Origin: GCA-003244245 sp050700115
Lineage (GTDB): Bacteria > Actinomycetota > Actinomycetes > Mycobacteriales > Pseudonocardiaceae
Assembly: GCA_050700115.1 (NCBI GenBank)
Contig: JBOHGG010000001.1
Span: 124,001 to 188,000 of the forward strand
Direction: 5' to 3'
Length of the DNA: 64,000 nt
A program made the translations under genes and the position numbers. Below the pieces are notes generated by a model. It worked only from the letters and a program-made list of their open reading frames with translations. It ran no database searches and had not been told where the DNA came from. Positions 42,485-49,917 of this stretch are shown here, in pieces. The stretch's first letter is position 1. Every line of letters starts with the position of its first letter.

Positions 42485-44418
42485 GAGTAGCTCACCGCCA
42501 GCAGCAAGGCGATCACCACGACAGAGCCGGTCAGCATGCCCAGCGCGTAGCTGCGCACGAACCCGGTCTGCATCCTGCGCAGCCGACCTGACGTGCCGCC
42601 GAGCAGCGCCGCGGTGCCGTTGACCACCCCGTCGACGCCTTTGTTGTCCACGAACACCAGCGCCCGGGTCAGCCAGGTGCCGGGCCGGGCGATGAGTGCC
42701 TCATTGATCGCGGTGGCGTAGAGGTTGGCCCGGGCCGCGGCCACCGGCAGCGCGACCGGCTCGGGCCGGCGCACCGGCACCGGTTGCCGGCCGACGAACA
42801 GCCAGGCCGCCAGGGCACCCGCCGCGGAGATCAGCACGGTGAGCCACGGGACGAGCTCGACCGGGAACGGGGCGACGGTGCTGTGCTGCAGGGCGCCCAG
42901 CGACGGCTCCAGCCAGTGCACCAGCCGTTCACCTGAGTACAGGAAGTAGCCCACACCGACCGAGCCGATCGCCAGCGGCACCATGGGCACCCACATCACC
43001 GCCGGCGACTCGTGCGGGTGGTAGCTCTCGCCGCCGGGAGCGCGCAGGTCGCGCCAGCGCTCCGCGCCGAAGAACGTCATGAGCATCAGGCGGGTCATGT
43101 AGAAGGCGGTGATCCCCGCGGCCAGCATCGCCGCCCCGCCGAAGACCCAGCCCTGGGCGCCACCCGCGCCGAACGCGGCCTCGATGATCGCGTCCTTGGA
43201 GAAGAACCCGGACAGGAACGGGAACCCGACCAGCGCCAGGTAACCCGTGGTGAACAGGACGAAGGTGATCGGCAGATGCCGGGCGAGCCCGCCCATCCGG
43301 CGCATGTCGACCTCGTCGTGCATCGCGTGCATCACCGAGCCCGCACCGAGGAACAGCACCGCCTTGAAGAAGCCGTGGGTGAGCAGGTGCAGGATGCCCA
43401 GCGCGTAACCAGCGGGGCCCAGCCCGACGGCAAGGATCATGTACCCGATCTGGCTGACCGTGGAGTAGGCCAGCACCTTCTTGATGTCGTCGTAGGCGCA
43501 GCCGATGATCGCCCCGATCAGCAGGGTGATCACACCGATCGCCACGACGGCCAGCCGCCCGGTCTCGGTGAGGTTGTAGAGCGGGTTACACCGGGCGATG
43601 AGGTAGACGCCGGCGGTCACCATCGTCGCAGCGTGGATCAGAGCCGACACCGGGGTCGGCCCCTCCATCGCGTCGGGCAACCAGTCCTGCAGCGGGAACT
43701 GGCCGGACTTGCCGCAGGCCCCGAGCAGCAGCAGCAGGGTGATCGCCAGCAGGGTGGGCGCGCTGATCTCCCCGGCGCGGGCGAACACCTCGGAGAACCC
43801 CACGGTGCCCAGCGACCGCCAGATCAGGAAGATCGCCAGGGCCAGGCCGACGTCGCCGACCCGGTTCATCAGGAAGGCCTTCTTCGCCGCCGTCGCGGCA
43901 CTCGGGCGGTTCTGATACCAGCCGATGAGCAGGTAGGAGGCCAGACCCACGCCTTCCCAGCCCAGGTAGAGCGTGACGAAGTTGTCCGCCAGCACCAGGA
44001 TGAGCATTGCCGTGATGAACAGGTTGAAGTACCCGAAGAACCGCCGCCGCCCGGGATCATGGCCCATGTAGCCGATCGAGTACAGGTGGATCAGCCCGCC
44101 GACACCGGTGATGAGCAGCACGAAGGTCAGTGACAGCGGGTCCAGCCGCAGGCCGTAGTCGACCTGCAGCGAGTTGACCGCGAACCAGGTGCCCAGGCTC
44201 AGCTCCCGGGTCCGCTCCTCGGCGCCCAGCGTGAGCCACTCGGAGAACAGCACCACGCCGTAGCCGAAGGACGCGAGCACCGTCGCACAGCCCAGCAGGT
44301 GCCCCCAGGCATTGGTGCGGCGGCCGCCGACCAGCAACACCAGCGCGCCGAGGGCAGGCAGCGCGACGAGCAGCCACGCGTACTGCGCGGCTCCCCCCGC
44401 GGGCAGCACCTCGGTCAT
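42481..44418 (-). CDS. nuoL: NADH-quinone oxidoreductase subunit L
   Basis: 645 aa from ATG 44418 (MTEVLPAGGAAQYAWLL). Antiporter-like subunit with CGKSGQFPLQDWLPDAMEGP, TPVSALIHAATMV and DDIKKVLAYSTVSQIGYMIL. It is the first gene of the block separated from nuoA-K by the 8.4-kb island, so it needs its own promoter in 44419-44720 or readthrough. Confidence 0.94.
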   Translation of the reverse strand: MTEVLPAGGAAQYAWLLVALPALGALVLLVGGRRTNAWGHLLGCATVLASFGYGVVLFSEWLTLGAEERTRELSLGTWFAVNSLQVDYGLRLDPLSLTFVLLITGVGGLIHLYSIGYMGHDPGRRRFFGYFNLFITAMLILVLADNFVTLYLGWEGVGLASYLLIGWYQNRPSAATAAKKAFLMNRVGDVGLALAIFLIWRSLGTVGFSEVFARAGEISAPTLLAITLLLLLGACGKSGQFPLQDWLPDAMEGPTPVSALIHAATMVTAGVYLIARCNPLYNLTETGRLAVVAIGVITLLIGAIIGCAYDDIKKVLAYSTVSQIGYMILAVGLGPAGYALGILHLLTHGFFKAVLFLGAGSVMHAMHDEVDMRRMGGLARHLPITFVLFTTGYLALVGFPFLSGFFSKDAIIEAAFGAGGAQGWVFGGAAMLAAGITAFYMTRLMLMTFFGAERWRDLRAPGGESYHPHESPAVMWVPMVPLAIGSVGVGYFLYSGERLVHWLEPSLGALQHSTVAPFPVELVPWLTVLISAAGALAAWLFVGRQPVPVRRPEPVALPVAAARANLYATAINEALIARPGTWLTRALVFVDNKGVDGVVNGTAALLGGTSGRLRRMQTGFVRSYALGMLTGSVVVIALLLAVSYS

Positions 44419-44720
44419 GCCGGGTACTCCGTTCGTCGGTATGAGCAAGCAGATCTGGTAGCACTCCAGCGCGCTGAGGCAGCACCGGCCACCACGTCGT
44501 CACCTTCGCGTCAGTTTAGGGGCGTCGCCGTGGCAGACCACCACCCCCTCGTCGCGCCCGGTAAGCAGCGTCGGTCGTAGCCTGAGTCGACACCTGATCG
44601 AGGCGAATGTGGTGTGGTGGAGACTGACGACGCGTCGACGGTCGGTGCCCGGGTGCCTATGGTCCGGACCTCGGTGTGCGGTCGCGGCCTACGGTTGACG
44701 TTCTGACCGGCTCTTACGCG
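44419..44720. other. Junction between nuoL and the island
   Basis: 302 bp without a supported gene. It must hold the end of the XRE gene transcript and, if nuoLMN is expressed apart from nuoA-K, its promoter. I see no clear promoter boxes or terminal repeats. Confidence 0.4.
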
Positions 44721-46109
44721 TCAGGCGCGTTCTTCGTTCGCTCGTCTGGCCATCTGCTGGTATTGCTCATGGAAACTCTGGGCGATCCCTTCTTGGGGAA
44801 AGCAGGTCATGAGCGCCCGGTCAAGCTCCCCGGCCCGGGACAGTACCGTATCGGTTACTCGTGTCGAGGACAATGCCTGGCCGCCGTGAGCGGCAGACTC
44901 GTCGAGCGATCCAATGTGCACCAGCGCAATGCCTAGATCAATGCGGGCGACAGCCTGTCGGATGGGTGAACGGTCCGCCGGAGCGGTCGACTCGTACACC
45001 GTGAGCGCTGCTCGGGCATGTGTCTCGGCCTGCTTGTAGTCCGCTAGCCAGATGCACGACGAGGTGACCCGGGAAGCAATGGCACGCGAGGCGACCATGT
45101 TGTTATCAACCCCGAGGCGGCCTGGTGGTCGGGCGGGCAACCCCTCGTGCAGGTCCTGGGCCTCAGCCAGCAACTCGACACACTGAGTGCGCCGGCCCTG
45201 GCGGGCACAGGCACGCGCTGCCTGGGTACGCAGCGCTACGGCCAGAGGGTGACGGTTAGGTATTTTACCGATCCCCTTCCGGGCGGCCAAAACCGCCTTG
45301 CCGGGCCGGTCTGCATTCTGCGCGATCGAGGCCAGCGCATCGGTTGCCCAGGCGCACAGCACGCCGTGTCCGGCCTGGTCGGCGTGCTGGTAGCAGTCGA
45401 TGGCGTACGCCTCGGCGGCGAGCGGGAAGCCCAGGTCATGCGTGAGCCAGGCCAGCAGCTCGGACAGCCAGGCCGCGTACACATACAGCTCCCGCTCCTC
45501 TGTGAGCGTATGCCGGCTCTGGATGAGCTGCTCGACCCGCTGCCGGTAAGCCCGCGCCACGACGAACAGGTCGCCAAGTGGCTGCACATGGTAGGACCGG
45601 TCGAGGTTGGTCAGCACCGCCTCAAGATGGTCGAGCGTGCCCGCGCCGACACCGGACACGGCGGTGGCGCGGGTGAACTCCATCGCCTCACCCGCCGAGT
45701 CCCGTAACACCTGCCACAGGGTCGCCGGGCTGACGGCGGCGGCGACACCCAGGTTGAGAGCGGTGCGGCGTTTCGTGTCGTCCTCCTTCCCCGGCTCGTT
45801 CCAGGCTAGCGCCTTACCTCGCGGTGCGAGGCCCAGCCGTACCCGAGCCGCGTCGGGCATGGTCAGCCCGTCCGCGATGCGCTCCACAACGTCAAAGGTG
45901 TGCACCTGGCGGCTGCCGTTCATGATGACGCACACGGTGCCCTGAGACAGGCCGGTCGCGGTGCCGATCCGGGTCTGGCTGGCCCCGAGGTGCTTGCTCA
46001 GCAGCCGGAACAACTCTCCGAAGTCACGGCGGTCGAGCGCCCGGCCAGCGTCGTCGCGTGCCCAGAACTGCGCCGGGACGCGGAGCGGATCGAACGCGCT
46101 CGACACCAT
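44721..46109 (-). CDS. XRE-family regulator with TPR-like domain (island regulator)
   Basis: 462 aa from ATG 46109. The helix-turn-helix is FGELFRLLSKHLGASQTRIG and TATGLSQGTVCVIMNG (about 29-70). The remaining 380 residues are TPR-like helices (YVYAAWLSELLAWLTHDLGF; LGIALVHIGSLDESAAHGGQ). It is divergent from the five-gene operon, and the tandem repeat at 46202-46227 lies between them, so it probably controls the island. Confidence 0.8.
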   Translation of the reverse strand: MVSSAFDPLRVPAQFWARDDAGRALDRRDFGELFRLLSKHLGASQTRIGTATGLSQGTVCVIMNGSRQVHTFDVVERIADGLTMPDAARVRLGLAPRGKALAWNEPGKEDDTKRRTALNLGVAAAVSPATLWQVLRDSAGEAMEFTRATAVSGVGAGTLDHLEAVLTNLDRSYHVQPLGDLFVVARAYRQRVEQLIQSRHTLTEERELYVYAAWLSELLAWLTHDLGFPLAAEAYAIDCYQHADQAGHGVLCAWATDALASIAQNADRPGKAVLAARKGIGKIPNRHPLAVALRTQAARACARQGRRTQCVELLAEAQDLHEGLPARPPGRLGVDNNMVASRAIASRVTSSCIWLADYKQAETHARAALTVYESTAPADRSPIRQAVARIDLGIALVHIGSLDESAAHGGQALSSTRVTDTVLSRAGELDRALMTCFPQEGIAQSFHEQYQQMARRANEERA

Positions 46110-46201
46110 CAGTGGCGGTCCCCCAGCGGTGAGTCCGATATTGGCGGGAGCCTACGGCGACGCCGTCACCACGTCGAGTCACCTGCCTCAGCTCATACCG
46201 T

Positions 46202-46227
46202 CTCGTGATAGCGCCTCGTGATCGCGC
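46202..46227. promoter_or_regulatory. Tandem 13-bp repeat, candidate operator of the island
   Basis: CTCGTGATAGCGC (46202-46214) is followed at once by CTCGTGATCGCGC (46215-46227), one mismatch. It is in the 225-bp divergent region between the XRE gene and the operon. Confidence 0.55.
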
Positions 46228-46334
46228 GGCGCGATGGGCTGCAATTCGCCCAGCTTCGAGGCTAACTGCCATGCGGGTTCCCCCAAGCAACCACTCTCGA
46301 ACGACGGTCGCGAGGCAGGAAGGAGCGTTCCCAT

Positions 46335-47174
46335 ATGCCCGTTGCGGGAACTACGAGTCCAGCCCTACTTCAGCAGATCGCGCGTCTTGATCGGCTTGAT
46401 CGCGGCCTGTTGGAGCGTTTACGTCACGAGGCGTTGACGGTGCCGTGCGAATGGGTCGCCGAGTACGGACAGTACCAGTCAGGGGGTTGGTGGACGCTGT
46501 CACTGCTCAACGACACTGGTATTCCCATCGACGTGACGATCAACGACTGCGATCCGGTCGAGACCACGCTGTTACAGCGGATGCCCGCCACGCGGAAATT
46601 TTTGTCTTCACTGGGTTTGCGCTACATGTGGGTGCGTCTGGCACGACTCGGGCCGAACTCATTCCTCTGGGAGCACCGCGACTACGACGAACTCAGCGAG
46701 TCCGAACGCCACCGTTTGCACGTACCCCTGATGACCAACACTTCCGCCGCGCTGGTGACCGGCGGCGCCAAGGTTCACCTGCGCACTGGCCACCTCTGGA
46801 GACTCACACCGACCCACGTACACGGCGCGTGCAACCTGCTAGGGCCAGATCGACTCCACCTGATTCTGGACTGCTACGCCGATGAGAACCTGGCACGGGT
46901 CAGTGCCAGCGAGCAGCTCAGCGAGGCCGACGTGGCGCGACTCCCAGTCGCGACGAAGGCAGAGCTTGACGAGCACTGCGCCACGGCGCGCAGCCTGGCG
47001 AGTCTGGGCTACGAGCGTTCAGCGGAGAAGCACCTGCTCCGCCTGTTCTACAAATACGCGTTGCCCGAGGGCTGCGTGTATGACCTGATCGCGTCCCTGT
47101 ACGACTCACTGGATCGCGCGCCCGAGGCCGAGTCCTGGCGAGCGAACAAGACCGTCCTACTCGGCCTCTCCTGA
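46335..47174 (+). CDS. Aspartyl/asparaginyl beta-hydroxylase-like protein
   Basis: 279 aa from ATG 46335 after an AGGAAGGAGCG site. The 2-oxoglutarate/Fe(II) fold is suggested by FLWEHRDYDE (HxD), RLHVPLMTNTSAALVTGG and THVHGACN (distal His) with LHLILDCY. The N-terminal and C-terminal parts are helical extensions (SLGYERSAEKHLLRLFYKYA). It would hydroxylate an amino-acid residue or a free or carrier-bound amino acid. First gene of the island operon; substrate unknown. Confidence 0.7.
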   Translation: MPVAGTTSPALLQQIARLDRLDRGLLERLRHEALTVPCEWVAEYGQYQSGGWWTLSLLNDTGIPIDVTINDCDPVETTLLQRMPATRKFLSSLGLRYMWVRLARLGPNSFLWEHRDYDELSESERHRLHVPLMTNTSAALVTGGAKVHLRTGHLWRLTPTHVHGACNLLGPDRLHLILDCYADENLARVSASEQLSEADVARLPVATKAELDEHCATARSLASLGYERSAEKHLLRLFYKYALPEGCVYDLIASLYDSLDRAPEAESWRANKTVLLGLS

Positions 47175-47203
47175 TCATCCGCAATCACCGAAGGGGTACA
47201 CCC

Positions 47204-48073
47204 GTGAGTCACGCTGTGCTGGACGAACTCGCCAGGGCCAACCGACCCGCCCAGTTCGGCCTGCTGGAACGAGCGACGGATCTGTTCACTGCCAGTCCAG
47301 CAGTTACCCACCTCCTGGTGCGAGGCTCGCTGGCCTCCGGGACCGCCGATCGGCTGTCAGACGTCGACTTCGTCGTAGGCGTCGATGACCGATCCTTCCC
47401 GGAGTTCGTCTCGGTCCTCGACGCATTGGTGTCCGCCGACCTGGGCGGAATTCTCCCCGGATGGCGGGACACCATCGTGGGCGACATGGGCGGTCTCGGC
47501 TACGTCTACCTGGTTGGCTGGGCCGGTCACCTCCAGCAGGTGGATCTGTACGTGGTGCCCGCCAGCCAGGTCAACAGGGTGCATGAGCACACCGTGGCTC
47601 ACCCGATCTTCGTTCGGGACGCAGACACCGCCTACAAGCCCGACCCTCGTGTGGCACCGTTCGTCGCTCGTACCCTGGCCGGGTCCCGGTCCTGCGCCGA
47701 GTTGCTGATCGAGACGCTCGTGGTCGGCTACCTGATGCGCAAGCGGATCACCCGGGGTCAGGAGTTCATCGCTTACTCCGAGGCGTACTTGTTCAACACG
47801 GCGGCGAAGAACCTGATCAAGACCGCGTTGGCTCCGACTTCCCGCTGCTACGGCTGGTACCAGCTTCGGGAGGAGATCGGCTCGACACCGATCGGCAAGG
47901 AGTGCCTGCGTGACCTTGCCGCGATCATTTCCGCACCGGCCATCCCCACGGCCGAGACGTTGGCCCAGGGGCTGGATCGGGTGGTCGCCATCGCCGAGAG
48001 GGCGGCACCGGAGGCCGTCGAGTCCTTGCGGCCCGCGATCGACGCCTACCGCTACTACCTGGAGCTGGGATGA
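47204..48073 (+). CDS. Pol-beta-type nucleotidyltransferase
   Basis: 289 aa from GTG 47204. LLVRGSLASGTADRLSDVDF is the GSx(n)SDxD signature with two catalytic Asp, and HLQQVDLYVV supplies the third. The C-terminal half is helical (ELLIETLVVGYLMRKRITRG), as in aminoglycoside adenylyltransferases. It would transfer a nucleotide to a small molecule or protein. It is coupled by ATGA to the next gene. Confidence 0.8.
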   Translation: MSHAVLDELARANRPAQFGLLERATDLFTASPAVTHLLVRGSLASGTADRLSDVDFVVGVDDRSFPEFVSVLDALVSADLGGILPGWRDTIVGDMGGLGYVYLVGWAGHLQQVDLYVVPASQVNRVHEHTVAHPIFVRDADTAYKPDPRVAPFVARTLAGSRSCAELLIETLVVGYLMRKRITRGQEFIAYSEAYLFNTAAKNLIKTALAPTSRCYGWYQLREEIGSTPIGKECLRDLAAIISAPAIPTAETLAQGLDRVVAIAERAAPEAVESLRPAIDAYRYYLELG

Positions 48074-48675
48074 CTTCCGACGCACCAGACGGGGGTCGTC
48101 CGACGGTAGCCTTCTTCGGCGGTGTCGTGCCGGCGTCAGAGCAAGAAGAGCAGCTCGCGTACGGCATCGGCGCGGCGCTCGGCGGAGCCGGCCTGCTCTT
48201 GCGCCACGGCGGGTACAACGGGCTGATGGAAGAGGCCGCCCGCGGTGCCGCCACCGCGGGCGGCCACGTGGTGGCCGTGACCCTGACCAACGTCAACTGG
48301 GGCGAGTTCAACCCCCACGTTACCGAAGCCGTCCGCCTACCTACCATGGGAGAACGGCTGCACCGGTTTCTCGATGACACCGATCTCGTGGTCGCCATGG
48401 GAGGTGGTGTCGGAACGCTGCACGAACTCACCGCCGCACTCTGGTACTCCGGCAACATCCGGCCCGTCCCAGTCTGGCTGGCAGGCCATACCGCCCTGCG
48501 GTTGTTGACGTTCCTGAAGGACGAGCGGTGGTTGTTCGAGTCGCCGACGAGGCCGCTCGGGTTTCTCCGTGAGGTTCCGGATCTGGCTACCCTCGAACGG
48601 GACTTGGCCGCGCTGCTGCACAGCCGCGACGGGTGGGAGAGCCTCCGCCCGGCAGTCTCGCGGGGTGGCCGATGA
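48070..48675 (+). CDS. LOG-family phosphoribohydrolase-like protein
   Basis: 201 aa. Motifs VAFFGGVVPAS, LLLRHGGYNGLMEEAARGA and VVAMGGGVGTLHELTAALWY match the LOG/lysine-decarboxylase-like fold, whose GGxGTxxE loop binds phosphoribose. Characterised members split nucleoside 5'-monophosphates into base and ribose 5-phosphate. With the phosphoribosyltransferase next to it a base-exchange step is conceivable (inference). Overlaps both neighbours by ATGA. Confidence 0.8.
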   Translation: MTSDAPDGGRPTVAFFGGVVPASEQEEQLAYGIGAALGGAGLLLRHGGYNGLMEEAARGAATAGGHVVAVTLTNVNWGEFNPHVTEAVRLPTMGERLHRFLDDTDLVVAMGGGVGTLHELTAALWYSGNIRPVPVWLAGHTALRLLTFLKDERWLFESPTRPLGFLREVPDLATLERDLAALLHSRDGWESLRPAVSRGGR

Positions 48676-49217
48676 CCATTCCCGCGAGACTGCTTGCCCG
48701 CATTCGGGGCATAGTGTGCCGGCGTGGCGCGTTCCAGTTACCCACGGGGCAAATGATCGACGAGTACTTCGACGAGTACCTGCTTGCTTCCGATCCCGTG
48801 TTGCTGCGTGAGGTGGCTGCGGAGATGGCCCGCCACGTGCCGGTCGACGCCGAGACTCTCGTTGGCCTGGAGCTGGGCGGTATCCCCATGGCGGTGGCCC
48901 TGTCAGCGGCTACAGGCGTTCCCGCTGGATTTCTCCGTCGGGAACGCAAGTCCTACGGCACCTGCCGTCAAGTGGAGGGGCATCCCGTGGCGGGCAAGCG
49001 GGTCGTGTTGGTCGATGATGTGGTGCGCTCCGGTTCACAGGTGCTTCGAGCGGCATCAGTACTGCGGCGGGCGGGCGCCAGCGTAACGACGGCGATCTGC
49101 GTGTTGGATCGTGACCTTGACGGGCGGGCTCGCCTCGCGGAAAACCAGATCGTGTTGCGCTCCCTACTCACTCCCTCCGCCCTCGGCACGGAATCACCGG
49201 TCCGGCAAGCAAGCTGA
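48672..49217 (+). CDS. Orotate-phosphoribosyltransferase-like enzyme
   Basis: 181 aa from ATG 48672 (ATGA overlap). The PRPP loop reads RVVLVDDVVRSGSQVLRA, and LVGLELGGIPMAVALSAATG with FLRRERKSYGTCRQVEGHPV fits the OPRT-type flexible loop (KxYG). It would join PRPP and a base. It is not in a pyrimidine operon, so a specialised base is likely. Confidence 0.8.
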   Translation: MTIPARLLARIRGIVCRRGAFQLPTGQMIDEYFDEYLLASDPVLLREVAAEMARHVPVDAETLVGLELGGIPMAVALSAATGVPAGFLRRERKSYGTCRQVEGHPVAGKRVVLVDDVVRSGSQVLRAASVLRRAGASVTTAICVLDRDLDGRARLAENQIVLRSLLTPSALGTESPVRQAS

Positions 49218-49237
49218 TCGACAGGACAACCACTGGA

Positions 49238-49912
49238 GTGGATATCGTGGGTTTCGAGTTCGAGTACGGGGTGTTGTTGGATCTCGACGGGGTCATCATC
49301 GATACCCGCACGGCGACCTCCGAGGCGTTGCGAGTCCTGGCGACCGCCGCGCTCGGCTGTCCTGTGGAGTCCGCCGCTCTTGACCAGTACGTGGCGCTGG
49401 CCCCCGTGGACGCTCTGGTGGCACTGGGTGTTCGGGACGCGCGTCGGATCTACGAAGAGTGTTTCGACCGTGCGTTGGCGGACGCGGTGGGTCAACTTCG
49501 GATCTTCGAAGCCGTCGTTGCCGGGATGATCGAACTATCCGGTGAAGGTGTCGGCCTCGGCATCATCACCGCCCAGGCGCACAGCCGCCTGCAGTTCCTG
49601 CTGCCGCCGGTGGTCGCGGACCTCGTCGATGTCGTGATCGCCCACGAGGACGCTCCGCCGAAACCGGCTCCAGACGGTGTGCTCGCTGCGTGTGCCCGGC
49701 TCGGCGCCCAGCCCGCACAGGCGTTGTTCCTTGGCGACACGGTGAACGACATCGCGGCAGGCCGCTCGGCTGGAGTGCGCACGGTCGGTGCGGGGTGGGG
49801 ATTCGTCGGCTCCGACGCGCTACGGCATGCCGGGGCCGACGTCGTGCTTGCCGAGCCGCACCAAGTCGGGGTAAGCCTGCTGGTACACCTCGATGGGGTG
49901 GCGAGTGCCTGA
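49238..49912 (+). CDS. HAD-superfamily hydrolase
   Basis: 224 aa from GTG 49238, or 221 aa from GTG 49247, which has GGAG eight bases upstream. Motif I YGVLLDLDGVIIDT has both catalytic Asp; motif II is the Thr in GIITAQAHS; KPAPDGVLAAC and ALFLGDTVNDIAAGRSAGVR are motifs III and IV. Phosphatase activity on a small phosphorylated metabolite, perhaps the nucleotide made by its neighbours, is likely. Last gene of the rightward operon, 5 bp from the convergent alaS stop. Confidence 0.85.
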   Translation: MDIVGFEFEYGVLLDLDGVIIDTRTATSEALRVLATAALGCPVESAALDQYVALAPVDALVALGVRDARRIYEECFDRALADAVGQLRIFEAVVAGMIELSGEGVGLGIITAQAHSRLQFLLPPVVADLVDVVIAHEDAPPKPAPDGVLAACARLGAQPAQALFLGDTVNDIAAGRSAGVRTVGAGWGFVGSDALRHAGADVVLAEPHQVGVSLLVHLDGVASA

Positions 49913-49917
49913 GCCGG

